From: Mixophyes australis
Lineage: Eukaryota > Chordata > Amphibia > Anura > Limnodynastidae
NCBI GenBank assembly: GCA_036250195.1
Contig: JAVHZZ010000012.1
Span: 93,920,955 to 93,984,954, forward strand
Direction of reading: 5' to 3'
Length of the DNA: 64,000 bases
A program made the position numbers and the translations under genes. Every line of letters begins with the position of its first letter. Position 1 is the first letter of the stretch. The notes beneath the pieces were generated by a model, which saw nothing but the letters and a program-made list of their open reading frames with translations, ran no database searches and was not told the DNA's origin. Below are positions 32,609 through 44,896 of the stretch, piece after piece.

Positions 32609-34089
32609 TATTGGTTCAGTGTACACAATAGCCACCTCCACTGTAAGTAAAGAACAGATAAACTTTAATTAAGCTCACTGTGCAGTCTGACCCTTCACAT
32701 GTGGCTGCCATAAGTCTGAATCCTCCAGTTCTCATAAGAGATTTAAAAAAAAAAAAAATCACAATATAATCAAAATAATTTTATTGGTACTTATCCAAGA
32801 CTGCGCAGCTGAACTAAAATTATCCGTAGGACTTTAAGCTCTCTGACCATATGAACAAACACAAAAGGTGTCTGTATGATTATATGGTGTGAAAAAGCGG
32901 AAATCACTCAACGTCAAACGCAAAAGCGCCATTCACACCCAGCAGAGAGGACAGGGAAATACGTAGGATTGGGAACAGTAGGAGTGCTACAACATTATCA
33001 TCTAACCCCCTCCTCCCGGACACACAAAGAAACAGTGACGATTTATTCCAGCGGAACCTTGGTCCGAACCATTACACAGAGCGCTACGTAAATTCATATG
33101 CGATAAATCACAGGAATGACTGAGAGATAAAGATAGGTTTAGATTGGATCGGAAACACTCTATAGAAATGGCGATCTCCCTCAGACGCCCGTTGGGTTGA
33201 TGTATAGGGCAAGGCGGGCGAGGCAGAAATATTCTCAGGTGGTTGTAAGAACATCATACAGAACGGACAGAGATATGGTAATACAGGAGCAGGGTCCAAA
33301 CACCATCACTTTAAATCAATAATTTAAATAATATACAAATAGAAAATCCAGCTCCTGCATTTGGGGGATGCCCTGCTCATTCCTGCACCCGACTGCCATA
33401 GTGGCCTCTAAGTCTAGGGGTCCCGCAGGGCTAGTACCACGTCCCTTCTAGGAAGTACAGGGGACCCACCCCCCATTACTCTCCTGTGCCATCTAAAATG
33501 GGTGTCTCTACCTACTGATTCAAAGAAGAAAATAAAAGTGAATTGTTTAGGGGAGGCTCACAGACAATAATAAAAGTAATTATATTTTAAAGGAACATTA
33601 GCTTTCATACAAAGTGACAACACAAACAATCGTGAGGTTCTCCCTGCAGAATAAAACTCTCATTCCAATCTACAGATATCACAACCTTCTACAGCAGAGG
33701 TGGGTCTCTGGGAGGGGGGGGGACGGGGACACAAACCAGCAGTTTTATATAGCGCCACCTCAAGCTGAGGGGCGGTACTGCAGCCCAAAAATGAGGATTC
33801 GACTGTAATTATGTCTGAGTGAAAGCAGGGACAGAGAGGGGGGAGGAGAATTCCTCCGAACGCCTCAAGCCCCAACCAAAGAAAGCAATACAACTGCTGA
33901 ATGAGAAGTCATAACACCAGACTACGGGGCTGACAAAATACCCCAACATTCTCAGAAGGCACAACACCATGAAGCCAGGAACGAGGGAGGGGCCTCAGCA
34001 TCCCCCCACCCCCTATTGCAGAGTCACCCCAAACAGCCAGTTCACAAAACAAAATTATTGCTTTTTTCACTTATCTCTATGCATTTTAA

Positions 34090-34142
34090 ATTTATATATA
34101 TACTCCTTAATATATATATATATATATTTTATATATATATGT
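34090..34142. repeat. TA-rich simple repeat
   Basis: Interrupted (TA)n/TATG stretch; no function inferred. Confidence 0.85.
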
Positions 34143-34605
34143 GTGTATCTTCATCTCTATATACAGACACAGTATATATTATATATCTCATTCAATAAAA
34201 AATAGCGATTATTAATATCTTATTCTAGGTCTGTAGAAGCAAATTTGGAAAGACGCCTCATCTGGGAGAGGCCGACTTTAAATGATCCCTGAGGCTTAGA
34301 AAAATCACCCCAGCTCCCCAACGTCTCACCCCCCCCCCCCTCCCCACCCCACCTTTAGAGTCCACCAGCAGAGGCCGGACTTCCAGTCTGTTTATCAATG
34401 TTATGACATCATCTTTAGAGCGGCGAGATAGCATGAGTAACGGGGTGCAGGAGCATCAGAGAAGACGGGGTACCCCGCAACTTTAGGGGGTCATCGAGGA
34501 CTTCTGTGGTGGGATTAGCAGAAGTGCTGCAAATGAAGTAAAATCTCTAAAGGCTCCAATCACCGAAGGGATGTGGGTTGTGGGGGGTATACGGTCTTCA
34601 TGATG

Positions 34606-35005
34606 CTACGAAGGGTCCAAACCCAAGGGCCCCTCAGGGCTGGCCCCTCCTGAATGTGGTCGTGACAGCCCCCAGTACCGTAGCATAGAGAGGCGGAGGT
34701 CATCCATTTTGCCGTTGGCCAGGTCGAGGCTGGGGGCCGGGATGATGCGCTGTGCGGGGGGATCCTCTTTGCGCCGTCGCCTGGTACGGACCTCCAGGCA
34801 ATTCTGCCCCTTCATGTGCCGCTGGAGGTGGTCTTCCTTGGCGAAGGCTTTGTGGCACAGGGAGCACTCGTACGGGCGGTCACCGGTGTGCAGGTGCATG
34901 TGGTTCTTTAGGTCGTAGCTGTGCAGGAAACGAGCACTGCAATGCTCACAGCAATATGGACGTTCCCCCGTGTGCTTCCTCATGTGGATCTTCAGCTTGT
35001 CATTC
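34606..35005 (-). CDS. ZBTB7B: ZBTB7B coding exon 2 (rest of the fingers and C-terminus)
   Basis: Acceptor TTTTGTTTCTCCTTAG at 35006; the first base completes the Arg codon, then [16 protein letters not shown]. Ends with TAG at 34606-34608 after a 60-residue tail that contains LSMLRYWGL, paralleling the LSLARFWE of human ZBTB7B. Confidence 0.97.
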
Positions 35006-37118
35006 CTAAGGAGAAACAAAAGGATGTGAGAGATGCGTCTAACCCAACACAAAGTATAATGTGTCCAGTGATGGGAACTGCCAAAATCCACTGTAGAAGC
35101 TAAACTGGAATTTGTTACCCGATTAATATCCCCACCTGCAGATTGTGTCAAGGTTCTAGGTGGCACTAGTTATTATTGTCAAGCAGGGACACCTAGAGGC
35201 TGTTACAGGTTACTGCAGCGTCCGAGTTCTAGGTGGCACTAGTTATTATTGTCAAGCAGGGACACCTAGAGGCTGTTACAGGTTACTGCAGTGTCTGGGC
35301 TCTAGGTGGCACTAGTTATTATTGTCAAGCAGGGACACCTAGAGGCTGTTACAGGTTACTGCAGCGTCCGAGTTCTAGGTGGCACTAGTTATTATTGTCA
35401 AGCAGGGACACCTAGAGGCTGTTACAGGTTACTGCAGTGTCTGGGCTCTAGGTGACACTAGTTATTATTGTCAAGCAGGGACACCTAGAGGCTGTTACAG
35501 GTTACTGCAGCGTCCGAGTTCTAGGTGACACTAGTTATTATTGTCAAGCAAGGACACCTACAGGCTGTTGCAGGTTACTGCAGTGTCCGGGTTCTAGGTG
35601 GTGCTACTTATTATTCCTGTGCAGGGACACCTAGAGGCTGTTACAGGTTACTGCAGTGTCTGGGCTCTAGGTGGCACTAGTTATTATTGTCAAGCAAGAA
35701 CACCTAGAGGCTGTTACAGGTTACTGCAGTGTCCGGGATCTAGGTGGTGCTACTTATTATTCCTGTGCAGGGACACCTAGAGGCTATTACAGGTTACTGC
35801 AGTGTCCGGGTTCTAGGTGGTGCTACTTATTATTCCTGTGCAGGGACACCTAGAGGCTGTTACAGGTTACTGCAGTGTCTGGGCTCTAGGTGACACTAGT
35901 TATTATTGTCAAGCAGGGACATCTAGAGGTTGTTTCAGGTTACTGCAGGAATGTGACTACTGTTTGGTGGTGATACTGTGCCAGTTTGTATATGAGCGGT
36001 TAGAGACAGAGAAAGACATACAGAGGACAGCAAGGAAGGACAGACAGACTTCACAAGCAGCATATTTACCTGGTGAACCTGACTCCGCAGACCTGACACA
36101 CAAATGGCTTCTCCCCCGTGTGAGTGCGCATGTGGCGGGGCAGTTTGCCAGCACCGTGGATAATTTTGTGGCACACAGGACACTCCTGGGGCATCTGTGA
36201 CCGTCGTCTTCTCATCTGCTTGCCATTGTCATCTAGGGAGGTGGCTGCCAATTCTGGATTCTCATGGTCCAACGGGTTCAGGAATCGAATGTCGGAGTGC
36301 TCCTCATCAGACAAGAGGTCCTCCGGTGGAGAGGGGGGAACAAAGAGATGTTGACCCACCAGGCCGTTGTCCGACGTGTATCGGTTGCAACCCAGGCTGC
36401 CGTCATCTGGAGGCAACTCTGTAGGTGATGGGGCTTCTGTGGGGCTGGCTGCCCTTTCCATAGAATCGTCTTCCACAACGTAGGGACTGCCATTCTGGGC
36501 CCGCTGACTGGGCTGCAGAAACTTCCTCCTGCGCTTACGGGGAATGAGTTGCACTGGCTTTTGGTGCTGCGGCATGGAGAGGGAAGTCGGGTGGAGGCCG
36601 TCTACCTCTGGAGGTGGTGTGTTGTCCTCACCATTTTCCTGTGCACCATAACATTCTAGATATTGCCGTGCCCGTAAAAACCCATCAAGGTCCTCTGCGT
36701 CTCCTCCCATCTCTTCCCGACTGCCGTTACAGCGCAGGATTTCTACACAGGCCTCCACCACGCATGGGATCTCCAGCAGGCGGGCAGCACGGAGCACATC
36801 CCGCATGTTTGCGTTGCTGATGGTCAGTGTGGCTGTGTAGGCAAAGTCCAGGAGAGCCCCCAGCGCATCAGGCTTCAGGAAGTCCAGATGACACACATCC
36901 CGTGACGGTTTACCAGAAGGCGCCACGGTAAAGAGCTTGCGGAAATATTGGCTGCAGGCGGCCAGCACGGCACGATGGGTGCGGTATTCCAGCCCCTGCG
37001 TCTTGATAGTGATGTCACACAAAACGCCTCGGTGACGCTGCTCATTTAGGCTGCTAAGTAGATCGCTGCTGTGCTCTGGGAACGGAATCCCGATTAGCTC
37101 ATCTTCCGAGCTTGCCAT
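34606..37118 (-). CDS. ZBTB7B: ZBTB7B (ThPOK/c-Krox), complete coding sequence in two exons
   Basis: Nuclear BTB-zinc finger repressor. In mammals it commits thymocytes to the CD4 lineage and represses collagen genes. Exons 37118-36070 and 35005-34606 join to 1,449 nt (482 aa; human 539). BTB/POZ about residues 10-120, with [20 protein letters not shown] and [20 protein letters not shown] basic patch RKRRRKF lies in the linker. Four zinc fingers span about 312-419: ECPVCHK..., VCQVCGVRF..., CCEHCSARF... and C2[11 protein letters not shown]...[24 protein letters not shown] and [15 protein letters not shown] distinguish 7B from 7A. The start is chosen at [14 protein letters not shown], six bases after acceptor TTCTCCCGGGCAG, so 5' UTR exons lie upstream. 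The intron splits the codon before NDKLKIH in finger 2 and is mostly a 73-bp minisatellite. No lesions. Confidence 0.97.
35154..35946. repeat. 73-bp minisatellite, about 11 copies, inside the ZBTB7B intron
   Basis: The unit has landmarks TCTAGGTGGCACTAGTTATT, CAAGCAGGGACACCTAGAGG and GTTACAGGTTACTGCAG. Two alternating subtypes (CGTCCGAGT and TGTCTGGGC ends) form 146-bp dimers in the first half; later copies carry a CTACTTATTATTCCTGTG variant. Occupies about three quarters of a 1,064-bp intron. Confidence 0.96.
36070..37118 (-). CDS. ZBTB7B: ZBTB7B coding exon 1 (BTB domain to mid finger 2)
   Basis: The start codon is CAT at 37116-37118 read in reverse. The exon ends ACCAG|GTAAAT at 36070/36069, phase 2. 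The linker between BTB and fingers is acidic and proline-rich ([24 protein letters not shown]). Confidence 0.97.
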
Positions 37119-37399
37119 CGCCACCTGCCCGGGAGAACACACACAGGAAATACAATCAGTAACAGTTGTGTCCAAAAAGCCACCAAAACTTGTCCTCCCC
37201 TAATAACTCAACAATACCGATGACAAGAAAGTCTGTATTATCACAACTGTAAGTAATATGTTACGACTTAATATGATAATAGTTATATTCTCTCTGTATA
37301 CATTATGTAGCTAATACCCTGATTAATGCCAAGCTGGCACCCAATCCTACCTTAAGCAGGAACATAACAGGATAAGTCACACCTCTCATAATGACAAAA

Positions 37400-39240
37400 G
37401 GAATATTCTATTAAATAATCTTGTGACACTCCAATCATGTCTGCCAGAAGTTCGACCAACCAATGCAAAAACTAGTGGAGACAGTGGGCATCCTTGTCTC
37501 GTGCCATTGTGAATATTAACTGAATTTGAGGGATGGCTGTTTATCGAACCTCTGGTTGTAGGGGTAAATTATAGAGCTTATATGCCCGAGAGGAAGTCAC
37601 TTGTAAATCCAAATTTCTGTAGCATCTGGGTCATGAATTGCCAGGAGTTAATGCGTTATTATCAACAATTTGGATTAAATAGACTATCCTTCTTGTGTTA
37701 TCTTTTGGTCACAGCGTATCAAAGTAGGCAGGACTTGGTTAGAATTTGGGCATTGAGATTAAGATCATTAAGGATGATCTGGGTCTGTATCTGGCACAGT
37801 TATAAAGGTCTTTTCCATTCTTGTGGATAACTACAGTTCTTGCTTCTGAAATTTAAAAAGGGGGTACCATGGAGACCCCTGTTGAACAGGGAATGAAGGT
37901 AGGGAGTCATGTAGTCAAAATTTTATAGTTTGCCGCTGAGAAGTCATCGGGCCTGGAGATTTGCCAGACTTCTAGTCACTTTGGCGATTTCCTCAGTCAT
38001 AATTTCAGAACCAAGATGTGTGGTGGGAAAGACGTGGGAGATCTACTTTTGCTAGGAAGTCGTTAGTGTGATGTTCTGCCGGAGAAGAGAGAAGGTCAAG
38101 ATTTACAAGTTGGAGTAATGACTATGGAACTCTTTTCTGATGGCTTTAGGGTCATATGTGAGGGGATTTGAGGGGGTCTTTATAGCTAGAAGATTAAGGT
38201 AAGAGTGTCTAGATCTAAGTATCGAGGCTAGAATTTTGTCAGCATTGTCCCTCTTCCCTCAGAAGGATTGCTTCAGTCATTTGAGGTGATGTGATGTTTA
38301 TTCTGCGATGATTAAATTTAGTTCTCATTTTATTGTCCCGAGTCTCCGTAGGATGTTTAGCTCTAGGAAATATTTGTGGTGGGATTCAAGGTCTTGGAGT
38401 TGTTTGGACGGCTTAGTTGTTCCGAGAGACCTAGCTTTCTTACAGGCCATTTCTACTAGGTGGTACCTAATCAATGCCTTGTTGCCTCCCTAGGTGCAAC
38501 CTCAGCAGTATCATTATCAAAATGATGTGAGCAGCTCAATTATTTTGAGTATAGTCTGAGTTTTGTGGAGAAGTGTCTTATATAGAGTCCATGATGATGA
38601 AGGTGGACAGGAAGCCAGGTCCAAGAGATCACCTGAGATAGGCATGTAGTTCGACCAAGTAACCTGGTGTACTTTAGGGGTGAAAACATTTAGGGTCAGA
38701 TCATGGCTGAGTGGGATCATATCAATGCTGGAGTATGAGGACTGGGCATGGGAACAGAAACTATACTCCCTAATAAGAGGTTCCTTGACCCTCCAGGAGT
38801 CCTAGAAGTTGTGGAATTTTATAAAGTCAACAGCAGCTTTTGAATTCTGGCTTTTTGGATTTGTCTGTGGAGTGGGCCACTGGGGAAGATCTATCTTGGG
38901 CCATCTTCAGGACTGAGTTGAAGTCCCTCTCTTTAACTTATCAATGAGAGTGTAATGACCAGATTGGAGACAAATCTGTGCTGGTCCTGGTTACCGGCAT
39001 AGACGTACTAAGGTACAAAGAAGGTTCTTAGGTTTTTCCACTAGTATGAGATATGTCCCATTCTTGTCTTTGTGAACCTTTACAAGTTCGAAAGTCATGT
39101 GATAAGCATCCAGGGCACCTGTTTTATTGGTCTGGAGTGACACGTATGGATTGTCGCAGGGTAAAAGTAAGGACAGAGTTCAGGGTGGAGGGATTGGGAA
39201 AAGTGCATCTCCTGTAGAAGGATCACTATCTTTAGTTCTG
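37400..39240 (-). mobile_element. L1-type LINE ORF2 remnant
   Basis: On the minus strand, 39,240-39,150 resembles the endonuclease region (ILLQEMHFSQS). 37,850-37,690 resembles reverse transcriptase (VVIHKNGKDLYNCARYRP, DNTRRIVYLIQI). About 37,510-37,440 retains a degraded form of the GTRQGCPLSP motif. Many stops and frame breaks; 5' truncated. Confidence 0.75.
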
Positions 39241-39244
39241 TATA

Positions 39245-39566
39245 CATCTACGTCAGTGTGTCAGGGAGGCCGGGATCTCTCTAGTTGTGTAGATTTGCAC
39301 GTCAGTGTGTCAGTGAGGCCAGGATCTCTCTAGTTGTGTAGATTTGCACGTCAGTGTGTCAGTGAGGCCAAGATCTCTCTCTAGTTGTGTAGATTTGCAC
39401 GTCAGTGTGTCAGTGAGGCCAGGATCTCTCTAGTTGTGTAGATTTGCACGTCAGTGTGTCAGGGAGGCCAGGATCTCTCTAGTTGTGTAGATTTGCACGT
39501 CAGTGTGTCAGGGAAGCCAGGATCTCTCTAGTTGTGTAGATTTGCACGTCAGTGTGTCAGGGAGGC
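39245..39566. repeat. 49-bp minisatellite, about 6.5 copies
   Basis: The unit has landmarks CACGTCAGTGTGTCAGTGAG, GCCAGGATCTCTCTAGTTGT and GTAGATTTG. It begins where the L1 remnant ends. Confidence 0.93.
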
Positions 39567-40047
39567 AGGAGCTGACTCTAAGATTTGGGGAGAGTTTAAG
39601 CAGCACGAGATGGAGACACAGGAAGATCAGTAAGATCCGTCATCAGATAATGCTCAGCTTGGGCTTAACGCCTCCGCCTTTCTCTACCTGATAACATCAA
39701 TCCTGTGCTGGGTCGTAATCACAGATAGACCCCACTCGGAAAGCGAGAGCCAAGGGTGGAGCCGCAGCGGGTCACACAGCAGTTATTGTATAATCCAGTT
39801 ATCAAACGTCACATATACGACAGGAACAGGTTGTATCATTATTCTCTATCTGAGAACAGGTAACACTACGTCAATGGCTGAACTGCTCCGTTCCCGCAAT
39901 TAGTATAAACATCTCTCAAATCATCTCTTACATTAGTGCTTTGAGAAACCAGCTATCAAGTAAAAAAAATATTATTAAAATTATAAGCAGCAACCTCCAA
40001 AAAAAAACCAGTTGTTTCACAAGACTCACCAAGAACCAGCCCAGAAA
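39567..40047. other. Unique spacer, no gene seen
   Basis: Contains a donor-like GTGAGT on the minus strand at 40,022-40,027, next to the 90-bp array, but no matching acceptor that I trust. Confidence 0.4.
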
Positions 40048-43000
40048 GACCACAGGTCAGTAATGTAATACTCCGCAGAATATATCACTATGTATCTGTG
40101 AGGAGGTAGATGGGACAGAGGTATGGTCTGCAGATTTCTAGAGAGGTCAGTAATGTAATAATCTGCAGAATATATCACTATGTATCTGTCAGGGGGTAGA
40201 TGGGACAGAGGTATGGTCTGCAGATTTCTAGAGAGGTCAGTAATGTAATAATCTGCAGAATATATCACTATGTATCTGTCAGGGGATAGATGGGACAGAG
40301 GTATGGTCTGCAGATCTCTAGAGAGATCAGTAATGTAATACTCTGCAGAATATATCACTATGTATCTGTCAGGGGATAGATGGGACAGAGGTATGGTCTG
40401 CAGATCTCTAGAGAGGTCAGTAATGTAATACTCCGCAGAATATATCACTATGTATCTGTGAGGAGGTAGATGGGACAGAGGTATGGTCTGCAGATCTCTA
40501 GAGAGGTCAGTAATGTAATACTCTGCAGAATATATCACTATGTATCTGTCAGGGGGTAGATGGGACAGAGCAATGTTCTGCAGATCTCTAGAGAGGTCAG
40601 TAATGTAATACTCTGCAGAATATATCACTATGTATCTGTCAGGGGGTAGATGGGACAGAGGTATGGTCTGCAGATCTCTAGAGAAGTCAGTAATGTAATA
40701 ATCTGCAGAATATATCACTATGTATCTGTCGGGGTAGATGGAACAGAGCAATGTTCTGCAGACCTCTAGAGAGGTCAGTAATGTAATAATCTGCAGAATA
40801 TATCACTATGTATCTGTCGGGGTAGATGGGAACGAGCAATGTTCTGCAGATCTCTAGAGAGGTCAGTAATGTAATAATCTGCAGAATATATCACTATGTA
40901 TCTGTCAGGGGGTAGATGGGACAGAGCAATGTTCTGCATATCTCTAGAGAGGTCAGTAATGTAATAATCTGCAGAATATATCACTATGTATCTGTCAGGG
41001 GGTAGATGGAACAGAGCAATGTTCTGCAGATCTGTAGAGAGGTCAGTAATGTAATAATCTGCAGAATATATCACTATGTATATGTCAGGGGGTAGATGGG
41101 ACAGAGCAATGTTCTGCAGATCTCTATAGAGGTCAGTAATGTAATAATCTGCAGAATATATCACTATGTATCTGTCAGGGGGTAGTTGGAACAGAGCGAT
41201 GTTCTGCAGATCTGTAGAGAGGTCAGTAATGTAATAATCTGCAGAATATATCACTATGTATCTGTCAGGGGGTAGATGGGACAGAGCAATGTTCTGCAGA
41301 TCTCTAGAGAGGTCAGTAATGTAATAATCTGCAGAATATATCACTATGTATCTGTCAGGGGGTAGATGGGACAGAGTAATGTTCTGCAGATCTCTAGAGA
41401 GGTCAGTAATGTAATAATCTGCAGAATATATCACTATGTATCTGTGAGGGGGTAGATGGGACAGAGGTATGGTCTGCAGACCTCTATAGAGGTCAGTAAT
41501 GTAATACTCTGCAGAATATATCACTATGTATCTGTCAGGGGGTAGATGGGACAGAGCAATGTTCTGCAGATCTCTAGAGAGGTCAGTAATGTAATAATCT
41601 GCAGAATATATCACTATGTATCTGTCAGGGGGTAGATGGAACAGAGCAATGTTCTGCAGACCTCTATAGAGGTCAGTAATGTAATAATCTGCAGAATATA
41701 TCACTATGTATCTGTCGGGGTAGATGGGACAGAGCAATGTTCTGCAGATCTCTAGAGAGGTCAGTAATGTAATAATCTGCAGAATATATCACTATGTATC
41801 TGTCAGGGGGTAGATGGGACAGAGCAATGTTCTGCAGATTTCTAGAGAGGTCAGTAATGTAATAATCTGCAGAATATATCACTATGTATCTGTCAGGGGA
41901 TAGATGGGATAGATGGGACAGAGGTATGGTCTGCAGATCTCTAGAGAGGTCAGTAATGTAATACTCTGCAGAATATATCACTATGTATCTGTCGGGGTAG
42001 ATGGAACAGAGCAATGTTCTGCAGATCTCTAGAGAGGTCAGTAATGTAATAATCTGCAGAATATATCACTATGTATCTGTCAGGGGGTAGTTGGAACAGA
42101 TCGATGTTCTGCAGATCTCTAGAGAAGTCAGTAATGTAATAATCTGCAGAATATATCACTATGTATCTGTCAGGGGGTAGATGGAACAGAGCAATGTTCT
42201 GCAGATCTCTAGAGAGGTCAGTAATGTAATAATCTGCAGGATATATCACTATGTATCTGTCAGGGGGTAGATGGGACAGCGGTATGGTCTGCAGATCTCT
42301 AGAGAGGTCAGTAATGTAATAATCTGCAGAATATATCACTATGTATCTGTCAGGGGGTAGATGGGACAGAGGTATGGTCTGCAGATCTCTAGAGAGGTCA
42401 GTAATGTAATACTCTGCAGAATATATCACTATGTATCTGTCAGGGGGTAGATGGGACAGAGCAATGTTCTGCAGATCTCTAGAGAGGTCAGTAATGTAAT
42501 AATCTGCAGAATATATCACTATGTATCTGTCGGGGTAGATGGAACAGAGCAATGTTCTGCAGACCTCTATAGAGGTCAGTAATGTAATAATCTGCAGAAT
42601 ATATCACTATGTATCTGTCGGGGTAGATGGGACAGAGCAATGTTCTGCAGATCTCTAGAGAGGTCAGTAATGTAATAATCTGCAGAATATATCACTATGT
42701 ATCTGTCAGGGGGTAGATGGGACAGAGCAATGTTCTGCAGATTTCTAGAGAGGTCAGTAATGTAATAATCTGCAGAATATATCACTATGTATCTGTCAGG
42801 GGATAGATGGGACAGAGGTATGGTCTGCAGATCTCTAGAGAGGTCAGTAATGTAATACTCTGCAGAATATATCACTATGTATCTGTCGGGGTAGATGGAA
42901 CAGAGCAATGTTCTGCAGATCTCTAGAGAGGTCAGTAATGTAATAATCTGCAGAATATATCACTATGTATCTGTCAGGGGGTAGATGGAAAAGAGCAATG

Positions 43001-44384
43001 TTCTGCAGATCTCTAGAGAGGTCAGTAATGTAATAATCTGCAAAATATATCACTATGTATCTGTCGGGGTAGATGGAACAGAGCAATGTTATGCAGACCT
43101 CTATAGAGGTCAGTAATGTAATAATCTGCAGAATATATAACTATGTATCTGTCAGGGAGTAGATGGTACAGAGCAATGTTCTGCAGATCTCTAGAGAGGT
43201 CAGTAATGTAATAATCTGCAGAATATATCACTATGTATCTGTCAGGGGGTAGATGGAACAGAGCAATGTTCTGCAGATCTCTAGAGAGGTCAGTAATGTA
43301 ATAATCTGCAGAATACATCACTATGTATCTGTCAGGGGGTAGATGGGACAGAGCAATGTTCTGCAGATCTCTAGAGAGGTCAGTAATGTAATAATCTGCA
43401 GAATATATCACTATGTATCTGTCAGGGGGTAGATGGGACAGAGCAATGTTCTGCAGATCTCTAGAGAGGTCAGTAATGTAATAATCTGCAGAATATATAA
43501 CTATGTATCTGTCAGGGGGTAGATGGAACAGAGCAATGTTCTGCAGATCTCTAGAGAGGTCAGTAATGTAATAATCTGCAGAATACATCACTATGTATCT
43601 GTCAGGGGGTAGATGGGACAGAGCAATGTTCTGCAGATCACTAGAGAGGCCAGTAATGTAATAATCTGCAGAATACATCACTATGTATCTGTGAGGGGGT
43701 AGATGGGACAGAGCAATGTTCTGCAGATCTCTAGAGAGATCAGTAATGTAATAATCTGCAGAATATATCACTATGTATCTGTCAGGGGGTAGATGGGACA
43801 GAGGTATGGTCTGCAGATCTCTAGAGAGGTCAGTAATGTAATAATCTGCAGAGTATATCACTATGTATCTGTCAGGGGGTAGATGGGACAGAGGTATGGT
43901 CTGCAGATCACTAGAGAGGTCAGTAATGTAATACTCTGCAGAATATATCACTATGTATCTGTCAGGGGTAGATGGGACAGAGCAATGTTCTGCAGATCTC
44001 TAGAGAGGTCAGTAATGTAATACTCTGCAGAATATATCACTATGTATCTGTCAGGGGGTAGATGGGACAGAGCAATGTTCTGCAGATCTGTATAGAGAGG
44101 TCAGTAATGTAATAATCTGCAGAATATATCACTATGTATCTGTCAGGGGGTAGATGAGACAGAGCAATGTTCTGCAAATCTCTAGAGAGGTCAGTAATGT
44201 AATAATCTGCAGAATATATCACTATGTATCTGTCAGGGGGTAGATGGGACAGAGGTATGGTCTGCAGATCTGTATAGAGAGGTCAGTAATGTAATAATCT
44301 GCAGAATATATCACTATGTATCTGTCAGGGGGTAGATGGGACAGAGGTATGGTCTGCAGATCTGTATAGAGAGGTCAGTAACAG
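40048..44384 (-). repeat. 90-bp satellite, about 48 copies (reverse orientation), with higher-order repeats
   Basis: Same unit as 27,703-28,492, but inverted. Two subtypes are recognisable by GCAATGTTCTGCAG and GGTATGGTCTGCAG. 88-bp units (CTGTCGGGGTAGATGG) recur and break the otherwise open 30-residue-periodic frame. The block 41,704-42,010 recurs at about 42,605-42,910, giving a higher-order period near 0.9 kb. Confidence 0.96.
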
Positions 44385-44896
44385 GATAATTGTAATGATA
44401 TACGTTTACATCCTGGGTATGGGTAGATGGGGAGTGTGGAGGGTGTTGGTCACTAGGGAGGGGTATAGTAAGAAGATGGTGAATACTGAAGAGCCGGGAG
44501 ACTACACAACATGCGCAGAAGCTGTCACTAAGTGTCCTGTTGTCTATATAATCACAACCCCACCTAAAGGCAGCAGTGAGGGGCCCCTCCCTGCCGAGGA
44601 ATGACAGCCCCTCCTCGAGATAAAGGAAAGGGGGACAGGACAGACCTGTTGTGCCAGGGGCTGAGTAACACATGACGCAGTCATACATGTCATACTATGC
44701 AGTGGGAGAAGAATGGTGCACACATAGAAGGGGGACGCTCCCCTGCAGACATTGTGCTGTATAAAACTGCTTTCTCTGTACAATACCACACAGTGGAAAT
44801 TCACCTCTAACCAGATAAGAGACGCTCTTCCTCCCTCTCTACAGGGTGTGGGGTGCCACAAACATAAACCACGCAGCTCAGAACATACAGCAGGCA
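44385..44896. other. Unique spacer between arrays
   Basis: No recognisable exon, RNA gene or transposon on either strand. Confidence 0.45.

Larger units (their letters stand above)
30238..34605 (-). other. Downstream of ZBTB7B: probable long 3' UTR and intergenic sequence
   Basis: No coding exon recognised on either strand. Mostly unique, with the 43-bp array at 32.2 kb. Reverse-strand AATAAA signals occur at 33042-33047, 32780-32785 and 30677-30682. The last, inside an AT-rich stretch, could end a ZBTB7B 3' UTR of almost 4 kb; a shorter UTR is equally possible. Confidence 0.35.

Noticed and set aside
37119..37175. N-terminal extension of the ZBTB7B frame by 19 codons
   Set aside because: The frame passes through an acceptor (CCCGGGCAG at 37,125) and the conserved protein start is [14 protein letters not shown]; the extension is intron.
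40022..40080. Possible ZBTB7B 5' exon with donor GTGAGT at 40,027
   Set aside because: No acceptable acceptor; the upstream sequence merges directly into the 90-bp satellite.
40026..44222. 30-residue periodic frames (RYIVIYSADYYITDLSRDLQ)
   Set aside because: 90-bp satellite with stop-free frame; breaks coincide with 88-bp units, and no conservation bias between codon positions is apparent.
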